Below are positions 28,894 through 36,733 of a stretch of 64,000 nt of DNA, in pieces. The notes under the pieces are model-generated. The model was given only the letters and a program-made list of their open reading frames with translations, did no database searches and was not told the origin of the DNA. Both the position numbers and the translations under genes were made by a program. The stretch is taken from positions 62,001 to 126,000 of the forward strand of contig CASEYW010000059.1 of NCBI GenBank assembly GCA_949292215.1, given 5' to 3'. This stretch comes from an uncultured bacterium. GTDB taxonomy: Bacteria; Verrucomicrobiota; Lentisphaeria; Victivallales; UBA1829. How positions within the stretch are numbered: position 1 is the first letter of the stretch; the number at the start of each line of letters is the position of its first letter.

Positions 28894-29379
28894 ATGCCGG
28901 AAAAAGAAAACAAATCAACAAATGAATTGGAACTGGAACTCGCCTTCCTGCGGTTTGAATGCGGCCGATACAATCTGGACGGACGGGATATTCTCAACCG
29001 GTACACGGACGCGGAGCTTTCCAGAATTTACAACGGAGCCGGTCCCGACAGCTGGAAGCCGATTGCCCGACAGATTCTGACCGAACTGATGAAACTGTTC
29101 AAACCGGAGATTCTTCTCCATGATGTCCAGTTTGAGGAGTCGGACGGAACCCGGGAAACCTTCGAGCTCGTGACAGAACTCTGGAAGCGGAACTGCCGGA
29201 AAATCTTTGATTCGGAATATCCGCTCTGCACTTGGAAAATGCTGAAACGCTCGTACCGGATCGAACGCAGTTATTGGTGGGGAGTAATGCAGGCAGGGAA
29301 TCTGGCCATTTCCGGCAGTGCTGCATTCTCCGCATGGTCGGAGGCAAAGAAACGAAAGGAGGCTACGGAAAAAGTTTAA
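28894..29379 (+). CDS. Hypothetical phage-module protein
   Basis: 161 residues from ATG 28894, which follows GAGGAAG by 7 bases and begins 1 base after the previous stop. The sequence is mostly helical and charged, ending in a less polar segment (WWGVMQAGNLAISGSAAF) and a basic tail. No signal peptide is evident. Its place at the end of the tail cassette would suit a lysis-, holin- or tail-associated role, but no family is recognised. Confidence 0.6.
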   Translation: MPEKENKSTNELELELAFLRFECGRYNLDGRDILNRYTDAELSRIYNGAGPDSWKPIARQILTELMKLFKPEILLHDVQFEESDGTRETFELVTELWKRNCRKIFDSEYPLCTWKMLKRSYRIERSYWWGVMQAGNLAISGSAAFSAWSEAKKRKEATEKV

Positions 29380-29420
29380 TCTTCAGGAACATGAACCAAT
29401 CATTCAGAAAGGAAAACAAA

Positions 29421-29852
29421 ATGCGTAAACTGATTTTATTTTTTCTCTGTGAAACTCTCGGTGTACTGCTCTCCGCCTGTGCCTCGACCGGATCGACGAT
29501 CTACACATACGATTCGGAGGGACGGGTGACACAGAAGACTGTCACATCGGAGAGCGTCATCAAAACGGTGACGGATTCCACAAAAAACAAGAGCATCGTC
29601 ATGTGGGAAGACGGCTGGACGGCGTACCTCAGCGTTTCCAGCGGCACAACCGAGGACCCGACTCCGCACGGAAAAATTTTCATGGGAAAAATCAACAAGG
29701 GAGCGATCTCTCTGCTGCCGAACCAGAACGGATTGGCCGGTATTTCGAGGATCATTCAGGCGACGAAAAATGATGTTTCCGCCAGCCTGACCGATGGTCT
29801 GGAATCGTCGAGTTCGCAGATCCAGACCCAGACGAGCGGTGTCGAAAAATGA
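29421..29852 (+). CDS. Small lipoprotein at the end of the phage tail cassette
   Basis: 143 residues from ATG 29421, with AAGGA 8 bases upstream. The N-terminus is a lipoprotein signal: basic MRK, a hydrophobic core and the lipobox LSAC, so lipidation at that Cys and anchoring in the envelope are expected. The mature part is hydrophilic and Ser/Thr-rich (TSESVIKTVTDSTKNKSIVM). Prophage lipoproteins can act in lysis or superinfection exclusion; neither role can be assigned here. It is the last gene before a strong terminator. Confidence 0.7.
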   Translation: MRKLILFFLCETLGVLLSACASTGSTIYTYDSEGRVTQKTVTSESVIKTVTDSTKNKSIVMWEDGWTAYLSVSSGTTEDPTPHGKIFMGKINKGAISLLPNQNGLAGISRIIQATKNDVSASLTDGLESSSSQIQTQTSGVEK

Positions 29853-29884
29853 AGAGTTCAAAGATTGAAAAACTCTTCCAGTGA

Positions 29885-29919
29885 AAAAAGGGCCTGCCGA
29901 ATTAACGGCGGGCCTTTTT
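29885..29919 (+). terminator. Rho-independent terminator ending the tail cassette
   Basis: GGCCTGCCG (29891-29899) pairs with CGGCGGGCC (29906-29914), with one G-T pair and a 6-base loop. It is followed by TTTTT, with a matching A-run upstream that also allows minus-strand function. Confidence 0.9.
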
Positions 29920-29960
29920 CATTATTAAATAAAGCTCCCGTCCCTGGAATACACAGAGGA

Positions 29961-30530
29961 TTATTTCCAGCAACGATACACAAATGCCGGCGGAAGATTC
30001 ATCCAGGCAATACGCGATGTCTCAACCCGGGTAAAATACTGTTTCAATTTTTTACGGAACTTGATACCGGTCGGCAGAATTGTTCCCTGAAGATAGGCAA
30101 ACGTGGCAAAAGCTCCGCCGTCTGGAAGGGCTTTGAGAATCGCCCGCAGGATTTCATCCTGCAAAGAACCGGGAAACGATGCCCATGGCAGACCGGAAAG
30201 AATCACATCTGCCGAGTGAAGCCCCCGACGCTCCAGTATTTCCGGCAAATGCGATGCACTCTCATTGTAAATTTCCCGTCCCGGGAAACGCTTCTTGAAC
30301 ACAGGAAGAACCGATTCATTCAATTCAATGGCAAAAAACACACTCTTCGTCTGCAGTTTTTCCAGAATAAAACGGGTGATCGCCCCCGTACCGGGCCCCA
30401 ATTCAACGACCACGTTTGCAGATTCAATGCCGATATTGCTTGTCATCAGCCTGGAAAGGTCTGGTGAACTGGGACAGATCGCACCGGTCGTCAGTGGCTT
30501 TCGAAGAAACTGCATTGTAAGATTCGTCAT
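29961..30530 (-). CDS. Class I SAM methyltransferase (PmtA/rRNA-dimethylase-like)
   Basis: About 189 residues from ATG 30530, with AAAGGA 7 bases upstream. The SAM loop is VVVELGPGTGAITRFIL, followed by FAIELNESV; ADVILSGLPWASFP is the catalytic Asn/Ser-x-Leu-Pro-Trp motif. This arrangement fits the phospholipid N-methyltransferase (PmtA)-like branch that resembles KsgA. Methylation of a membrane lipid head group is plausible; the substrate is not proven. It converges on the phage cassette. Confidence 0.8.
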   Translation of the reverse strand: MTNLTMQFLRKPLTTGAICPSSPDLSRLMTSNIGIESANVVVELGPGTGAITRFILEKLQTKSVFFAIELNESVLPVFKKRFPGREIYNESASHLPEILERRGLHSADVILSGLPWASFPGSLQDEILRAILKALPDGGAFATFAYLQGTILPTGIKFRKKLKQYFTRVETSRIAWMNLPPAFVYRCWK

Positions 30531-30731
30531 CCGAATTTCCTTTATCAGATTAATGTGCAAAAACACAGTTTACAGTAATCCGGAATGGGGATTTTTCAAG
30601 ATGGTTTCCAAAAATTGTTTCAGACTTTCCTCTTTCCCCTCGGAAGACATTCATATCGAACAAAATCACTTGTTTTTCTTGTTCATTTTTTTTCAGAGAA
30701 AAAGTTTTTTGCATTTCTCGTTCTGGAGAAC

Positions 30732-30759
30732 TTGAAGATTTTCTCCGGAAATGTTAAAT
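30732..30759 (+). promoter_or_regulatory. Possible promoter of the Gfo/Idh gene
   Basis: TTGAAG (30732-30737), 16 bases, then TTAAAT (30754-30759), about 45 bases before ATG 30806. The match is moderate. Confidence 0.4.
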
Positions 30760-30805
30760 TGCACCCTGAACCATTCCCGAATTTTCTGAAAACATGGAGA
30801 CAAAA

Positions 30806-31813
30806 ATGAAAAGAAGAATTGCTTTGGCTGGCTGCGCCCATATTCATACGCCCTCTTTTGTAAAAATGCTTCTGGAAAGAAAAGAGTATTTCGAAGTTGC
30901 CGGAATCTGGGATCACAATCCGGAACGCGCGGAAAAAAATGCGAAACAACTGGATAGCAAAGTCTGCCTCTCCGATTCGGAAATCTGGAATGATCCATCC
31001 ATTGACGCCGTCATCATCTGCTCTGAAACAAAACGCCATGAGGAAATTGTCAGGAAAGCGGTTTCCGCCAAAAAACATCTATTTGTGGAAAAACCTCTGG
31101 GATTCGCCGCAAAAGATGCCATTGAAATGGCAAAGCTCATCGAAAACGCGGGACTTCTGTTTCAGACCGGATACTTCCGCCGGGGTGACGCCATTTTCCA
31201 ATTTCTACGGGAACAGATCCTCAACGGTGCATTCGGAACCATCAGCCGCATCCGCTTAACGAACTGTCACAGCGGCTCTCTCGGTGGATGGTTTGATACA
31301 GACTGGCGCTGGATGGCGGATCCCGGCATCGCAGGCTGCGGAGCATTCGGCGATCTCGGGACTCATGTCCTCGACATTATGATGTGGTTTCTCGGAAAAC
31401 CGGAACTCGTAACCGCAGACATCCGTTCCGTTACGGCACGTTACGGCGCAGAATGTGATGAAACCGGAGAAGCCATCCTCCAATTTCCAAACGGAGCTAT
31501 CGGCACCATTGCGGCCGGATGGGTCGATCTTGCCGATCCTGTCCCATGCCAGATCAGCGGAACTGAAGGTCACGCCATTCTCATGAACGGTCAGCTTTTC
31601 TTCAAAAGTTCCCATGTCGAAGGAGCCGACGGAACTTCCCCATGGACAAAACTGCCGGAAGCAAAACCTCATGCCTTCATCCGTTTTCTGAATGCCCTTC
31701 TCGGACAGGAGGAAGCACTCGTCTCTCCACGAGAAGCAGCGGAACGAAGTGCCGTCATGGAGACTCTCTACGCAGCAAGCAGGGATAAAGTCTGGAAAAA
31801 ACCGGTCTACTGA
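30806..31813 (+). CDS. Gfo/Idh/MocA family oxidoreductase
   Basis: About 335 residues. ATG 30806 is chosen because GGAG lies 6 bases upstream; the ATG at 30794 overlaps that site. The N-terminal Rossmann fold has the family EKP motif (FVEKPLGFAAKDA), and the C-terminal alpha/beta domain includes CGAFGDLGTHVLDIMMWFLG with the substrate-site His. These enzymes oxidise or reduce sugars and inositols with NAD(P). Neighbouring genes do not point to a particular substrate. The gene is transcribed alone. Confidence 0.88.
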   Translation: MKRRIALAGCAHIHTPSFVKMLLERKEYFEVAGIWDHNPERAEKNAKQLDSKVCLSDSEIWNDPSIDAVIICSETKRHEEIVRKAVSAKKHLFVEKPLGFAAKDAIEMAKLIENAGLLFQTGYFRRGDAIFQFLREQILNGAFGTISRIRLTNCHSGSLGGWFDTDWRWMADPGIAGCGAFGDLGTHVLDIMMWFLGKPELVTADIRSVTARYGAECDETGEAILQFPNGAIGTIAAGWVDLADPVPCQISGTEGHAILMNGQLFFKSSHVEGADGTSPWTKLPEAKPHAFIRFLNALLGQEEALVSPREAAERSAVMETLYAASRDKVWKKPVY

Positions 31814-32159
31814 TTCCAAACACTTCCGGCAATTGCGTGTGCATCACTCAATTGCCGGATTCCCGGATGATACATGACTATCAGAAACTATCATTGTATA
31901 CCATCCCCCCTCCCCCGAACCGACAAGGAACGCGGTTCAATATAATTGTCTGCTCTTATGTCGGACACCGGACTTAACAATCACATTGCAGTCAAGGGAC
32001 CAAACCGGAATAAACTCATCAATCGGATTCCGGATATTGAAGTGGTCATTCCTTCTTTAAAAATTTATCAGCCTGCATCCTCATCTTTAAATCCTCTTGG
32101 AACTTGCAACCGATCTCCAACGGGAACTTTCTGAAGTCGAAGTCTTTCCGGCCGGAACT
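31814..32159. repeat. Intergenic region with an 11-bp inverted repeat (31825-31859)
   Basis: TCCGGCAATTG (31825-31835) pairs perfectly with CAATTGCCGGA (31849-31859) around a 13-base loop, just after the Gfo/Idh gene. There is no T-tract, so it may stabilise the 3' end or act as a terminator with an unusual tail. No gene was recognised in the remaining ~300 bases; short open frames there look random. Confidence 0.55.
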
Positions 32160-33281
32160 TCAAAACAACGGAAATTTCCGGAAGATGCCTTCTGCGGCTG
32201 GAACGGAACCACTGGCAAGATAAAAGCAATTGTTTTGATAATCGAAAATCAAGCTGTAAATGTTGCATCCGAGCATGATTTTCGGATGCCGCAGGAGGCT
32301 TTGTATTTCAAGAGGATTGCGTGGATTCTTCTCCCGGGTGACAAGATCGACGGTATGGTGTTTTGTATTGTTTTCCCCCCAGATGGAATTGTCGGCAGTC
32401 AGAATGCCGTCGACAGGGAGGCGCTTGAAAACGTTGCTGTCATTGAATTCACGTTCGAAGACAGCCATGGTTCCGGTTTTTGCATCGGAAACCCCGAGAC
32501 AGAATGGCATGCCCGGCGGCATTTTCCGAATATAGGCTTCGGCTTTTTCGAATGTATCGCAAGTCTCGGCGATGTCGCGCATTGCAATGAAAACCGGCAG
32601 ATGGGTTTTTCCGTTTGAAATTCCCACCTGATCGAACGAAAGAGCAATCCCGTGTTCGTTAATGATATCCAGGACACCGATCATTCCGGGAAAACCGAGA
32701 TGAACAGTCCGATAACGTCCCTGCTGAGGGCTGGAACGGAAAATCGTCACCAGATAATTGCCGATTCCGCCGAGATTATCCCAATCCAGATTATGAGAAT
32801 GGAGAACTCCGCTGTTTCCTTTGACGATGATCTGACGGCATCCGGAAGCATTCAGCCCCATGTCAAGAAAGCTGTTGCCCAGCATCAGGGTTTTCAGATT
32901 GACACCGGAAGTATCAGCCATACCTTTCAGTTCTCTTGTCCATCGGGGGTCCATCCCCTGAAAGACCTCCGCCGCACGCTCCAGATAATACGGGAACTTT
33001 TCTTTTGAAGCGAAATACCGAATATAAAGCTTATCCAGAAACATGATTTGCCAGCGGAATTTTTCTCCATGTTCCCGTCCTCGCTTTTCCGGATCAGGAG
33101 AAAGGACAAGTTCATGAGGACGCGGAACAGGAAGCAGCGCCATCACTTTTGCCCGGAAAGCCGCCGTTCCTCCGGGTATCACAGAGATGATTCCAAGAAT
33201 CAGGAAAATGACACAATAAAGAACGAGCCTCCACCGGGGAATTTTCATTTTTCGTTTGCCTGGAACCTCATGATTCTTCAT
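32160..33281 (-). CDS. C45/AAT-type Ntn hydrolase, membrane anchored
   Basis: About 373 residues. ATG 33281 overlaps the RlmI stop as ATGA, which decides the start. A single membrane helix (LVLYCVIFLILGIISVIPGG) near the N-terminus suggests anchoring or export. The core has NASGCRQIIVKGNSG and SHNLDWD, resembling the nucleophile Cys and the Arg/His-Asn-x-Asp region of the penicillin-V-acylase/AAT family, whose members are acyl or amide hydrolases. The enzyme's substrate is unknown. It is the third gene of an operon with a GH42-like protein and an rRNA methyltransferase. Confidence 0.75.
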   Translation of the reverse strand: MKNHEVPGKRKMKIPRWRLVLYCVIFLILGIISVIPGGTAAFRAKVMALLPVPRPHELVLSPDPEKRGREHGEKFRWQIMFLDKLYIRYFASKEKFPYYLERAAEVFQGMDPRWTRELKGMADTSGVNLKTLMLGNSFLDMGLNASGCRQIIVKGNSGVLHSHNLDWDNLGGIGNYLVTIFRSSPQQGRYRTVHLGFPGMIGVLDIINEHGIALSFDQVGISNGKTHLPVFIAMRDIAETCDTFEKAEAYIRKMPPGMPFCLGVSDAKTGTMAVFEREFNDSNVFKRLPVDGILTADNSIWGENNTKHHTVDLVTREKNPRNPLEIQSLLRHPKIMLGCNIYSLIFDYQNNCFYLASGSVPAAEGIFRKFPLF

Positions 33282-34543
33282 TTTCCCACCACGGCAAAAA
33301 GACATTTCAAATAAGACGACTCTTTGAATTTCGCCGGATGATCGACCGCATGGGCAGTTCTCTCCATCTCCTTTAAAGGACGCCCGACAGAACGAGCGGC
33401 CTCGTTTACGACTTCGAACAGACGCTCGGCCGTCACACGGCTGGAACAGGAGGCAAAGACCAGCAAACCATTCGGCACCAGAAGTTTCACAGCCGCCCGC
33501 GCAAGACGGGCATACGTGTTCAGAGCCGGTTTCACTTCAACCTCGGCTTTGGCAAAGGATGGAGGATCGACGATTACGATATCAAATCGCTGCTTCTCAT
33601 GAAACAGGCGCGCCATGGCGTCGAACGCATCATCTGTAATCTCCCTGTGACGACAGGAAGCTATGGCTGGAATTGCCTTGTTCAGTTCAAAATTTGCATT
33701 CACGCATTCGATTGCATGACGATTGATGTCCTCGCTTACCACCTCTGCGGCACCGCCCGCAGCGGCATACAGAGAAAATCCCCCGGAATAGGAAAATACA
33801 TTCAGAACCCGTTTTCCACGACTCAGACGGGAAACGCGAAAACGGTTATCGCGCTGATCCAGAAAGAATCCGGTTTTCTGTCCGCGAATCACATCCGCAC
33901 CGAAACGGATGCCATTTTCCGTAAAGACAAGATTTCCGTCGAAGAAGGATTCGTTTTCCGCATAGAATACGGAACCGTCACAGAACCATGCCCCGTCCAG
34001 AAGCGCCTTCACCTCCCGGGAAAGACGCACCACACAGCGGCGAATCTCCGGCAGCAGCTCCGTAAAACACGCCATGATCTCGTCCAGCCACGGAGCCCAG
34101 GCCACAGAATACAATTTCAGAACCAGCGTCTCATCGTACTTGTCCGCGACCAGTCCGGGAAAACGATCGGACTCCCCATGGACAACGCGCCATGCGTTTG
34201 TCCTCGGAGGAAGAGCCGGAAGACGGAGCTGCAACGCCTCCTCCAGATTCCGCCGGAACAGGAGACGCCCCACCGGAGGCATTTTGGCTCCATGCGCCAG
34301 CACTTTCACCCGAACTGCCGATTCCGGATCATAGAGTCCCGCCCCCAGCAGATTTTTTGAAGAAGAATCAAACAGAACCGCCACAGCACCAGCTGAGGCG
34401 CTCCTGGAAATCCGCTCAATCGAATTCTCGAATACCCACGGGTGTCCCTTGCGCACCGCCAGCGCGCCCTTGTTCTTCAGACGAACCGCGATCCGTTCCG
34501 ATTTCGCGTCACGCAGCGTGTTTTCCGGCAGAATCAGTTTCAT
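33278..34543 (-). CDS. rlmI: RlmI-like class I 23S rRNA methyltransferase
   Basis: About 421 residues. The N-terminal PUA-like domain (VRKGHPWVFENSIERIS) is followed by a SAM domain with VLNVFSYSGGFSLYAA, an acidic SED, and the catalytic FDIVIVDPPSFAK plus VFASCSSRV with the catalytic Cys. This matches RlmI, which makes m5C in 23S rRNA. Start ATG 34543 overlaps the stop of the GH42-like gene as ATGA, and its own end overlaps the C45-type gene, so it is embedded in an operon of non-translation genes. Confidence 0.85.
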   Translation of the reverse strand: MKLILPENTLRDAKSERIAVRLKNKGALAVRKGHPWVFENSIERISRSASAGAVAVLFDSSSKNLLGAGLYDPESAVRVKVLAHGAKMPPVGRLLFRRNLEEALQLRLPALPPRTNAWRVVHGESDRFPGLVADKYDETLVLKLYSVAWAPWLDEIMACFTELLPEIRRCVVRLSREVKALLDGAWFCDGSVFYAENESFFDGNLVFTENGIRFGADVIRGQKTGFFLDQRDNRFRVSRLSRGKRVLNVFSYSGGFSLYAAAGGAAEVVSEDINRHAIECVNANFELNKAIPAIASCRHREITDDAFDAMARLFHEKQRFDIVIVDPPSFAKAEVEVKPALNTYARLARAAVKLLVPNGLLVFASCSSRVTAERLFEVVNEAARSVGRPLKEMERTAHAVDHPAKFKESSYLKCLFAVVGK

Positions 34544-36465
34544 CCGATTTTCGACTCCTCGCACAGCACTGCCACTCCGGAGGGATCGGGTACAAAACGG
34601 ATTGTCCTGATATTCCCCGTTCCGGAAACCGAGATGCGCTTTCCGGAAATCAGATCGCGCAGAGCATGTTTCTTCCAGAAACTTTTATTGAAATTAATTT
34701 CAATCCGCCCGGTCTTGCCGCCGCCGAAAATAAATAGAATCCGCGAACGGCTGGATCTGCCGGAAATCACCCGGCACGAAGGCGTAATCAGATTATATTC
34801 CGGAGAGACCTTGTCGAGAAGAGCATTGAGGAAGTTTTCCAGTTCGATGTTTCGTTCCGTTGCCGCGGCAGTTCCGAGAAATGCCCCGGGCAGCAGAATT
34901 TTCCCCTTGCCATAAGCGATGCTCTCCAGGATTGCCGTATCATTTTTATACGGGACAATCACCTCCGTGTATTTCCGCAACGTTTTGAGCGGAACCAGGG
35001 AGCTGCCGGAAGAGAGCGAGAAAACCTTTTTCCCGTATTTAAAGCGAAGCAGTGTATTTTCCGCCGGAACGCGCGCCATCTCGCAAACGCCAGTAGCCTC
35101 CGCGATGAAGCGGGAGTCCGGGCGAAGCGCCACTCCGTTGGAACTCCACGCTCCGCATTCCGGTTCGCAAAGAAGAATTCCTCCGCGACGGACAAACTCA
35201 AGGATTCTGTTTCCGGCGGCATTGGTAATTACCGGAGTCCCGGGAAGAATCAGCAGCTTTTTGTCCTTCAGCAAATCCAGCGTCGCCTCGGTGCAGACAC
35301 TGAACGGCGTAGACGACTCCGCCAGCGAACGAATCCAGCCGCGAAATGAAGCAAGAGCCTGTTTCAAATAAATCCCGCTCATCTGAAGAAAGCGTTCGGA
35401 AACCCGGCTGCGGAAAATCGCAACAGAACCGCTTTCGGGCTTCCAGCCTTCCAGAATGGAATCGGCAGAAGCGATCTTTTCCTTGAACAGGCGAAGCATG
35501 TGTTTTCGCTCTCCGAAGTGGAAATCGTCGGCGGTCAACGCATTGCAGACGGCGTCCTTGTCCCATTCTCCGAGAACAACCTCCTCCGCTCCATACGCCA
35601 CGGAATTCCAGAGCAGCCGGTAAAGCGCGGAAGCCTGAAGCGGAGCCTCACGAACGGTATAACTGGAATGCGCCGTTTTCTCAATGATTTTCAACCCTGC
35701 ACCATGGAAGGTATCCGCGGCAGATGCTAAAGTAAGCACCTGTTCCAATTCGGAGCTCCGCTGCTCCAGCGTAATTCCAACCGCCCCGGATGCACCATCC
35801 AAAGACTCCACCATTCGCGGCGGGAGAAAAATCCCGACCTTCCTTCCGCTGCGCGAGGAGAGTTCCTCCACAACCTCGCGAATAAAATTTTCCTCCCGGA
35901 GACGCAGAAAATCCAGAAACGCCATCGTTTCGGCGGAATCAGGGAAACATTCCGGGGTTTCCGTCGGAACATACTCAAAGGAAAAATAATTTCTGTGCCA
36001 TTTCTCATTCAGCAGCTCCACCCGTTCAAAACGTGACTGGAGACAGCGGCAGAAGAGTTCTCTGGTATCCGCGCAGGAACACGGCTCCACCGCAAGATCC
36101 GTCAGGTTCCACGCATGGAGGAATGATTCCTCGCCATAGGCATCTGCGACTCCGCGGAAAAAATTCAGCAGAAGCCGGCGGTATTTCGCGTTGTCAATAC
36201 AATGTTCCGGCTCTTCCCGAATCCAGAGCGGCGGTGAAGTCATATCCGGGGCGAGGATCAGTTCAAAGCCGGTTCGGACAGCCTCATCAAAATATTCGTC
36301 AAAGAGAGAAAAGTCGAATCTGGCCGGACATTTCTCCACAAGAAGCCATGGAATTGTCACCATGATCCGTGAAATTCCCGTATCTTTCAATTCCTGCAGA
36401 TCATCCCTCCACCGCCAGAGCGGCGGGAACGAGGCAGTCTTGATTTGAACCCCTGTTTTCAGCAT
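34540..36465 (-). CDS. GH42 beta-galactosidase-like protein, catalytically atypical
   Basis: About 641 residues from ATG 36465 (AGGA 8 bases upstream; the ATG at 36471 is too close to it). No signal peptide is present. The N-terminal TIM-barrel resembles GH42, and residues ~360-450 match the trimerisation (GATase-like) domain (GIYLKQALASFRG, KLLILPGTPVITNAAG). At the usual acid/base motif (W-x-x-x-Asn-Glu) this protein reads WNLTDL at residues 119-124, lacking the Glu, so normal beta-galactosidase activity is doubtful. It leads a three-gene operon with 4-base overlaps. Confidence 0.75.
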   Translation of the reverse strand: MLKTGVQIKTASFPPLWRWRDDLQELKDTGISRIMVTIPWLLVEKCPARFDFSLFDEYFDEAVRTGFELILAPDMTSPPLWIREEPEHCIDNAKYRRLLLNFFRGVADAYGEESFLHAWNLTDLAVEPCSCADTRELFCRCLQSRFERVELLNEKWHRNYFSFEYVPTETPECFPDSAETMAFLDFLRLREENFIREVVEELSSRSGRKVGIFLPPRMVESLDGASGAVGITLEQRSSELEQVLTLASAADTFHGAGLKIIEKTAHSSYTVREAPLQASALYRLLWNSVAYGAEEVVLGEWDKDAVCNALTADDFHFGERKHMLRLFKEKIASADSILEGWKPESGSVAIFRSRVSERFLQMSGIYLKQALASFRGWIRSLAESSTPFSVCTEATLDLLKDKKLLILPGTPVITNAAGNRILEFVRRGGILLCEPECGAWSSNGVALRPDSRFIAEATGVCEMARVPAENTLLRFKYGKKVFSLSSGSSLVPLKTLRKYTEVIVPYKNDTAILESIAYGKGKILLPGAFLGTAAATERNIELENFLNALLDKVSPEYNLITPSCRVISGRSSRSRILFIFGGGKTGRIEINFNKSFWKKHALRDLISGKRISVSGTGNIRTIRFVPDPSGVAVLCEESKIG

Positions 36466-36733
36466 ACGCATTTTCCTGATTTAATCTTCAGCAATGTATC
36501 CATCAAATCGGCAAAATACAAGCCGGGAATCCGGAAAAAATGAGGTCATTTTCCCCGGACAGGAAATTTGTCGGAAAAACTTCCTGTTTGAAATTGAATC
36601 CGCGCTTCTGCCGGGATATATTACGGTCTCCGGCAGACAGAAAGGCCGCTGTTTTTTTTTGTGCGCGGCAGAACTTTTCCCGGTAGGAATTGTCTTTATC
36701 AGAAAAACAACGGACCATCATTGGGAGAATATC

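Noticed and set aside
20339..29919. Contractile injection system (T6SS, eCIS)
   Set aside because: No sheath, VgrG/spike, AAA+ or baseplate wedge gene is recognisable.
31946..32134. Short frame in the intergenic region before the C45-type gene
   Set aside because: No ribosome site, no motif, only 62 residues.
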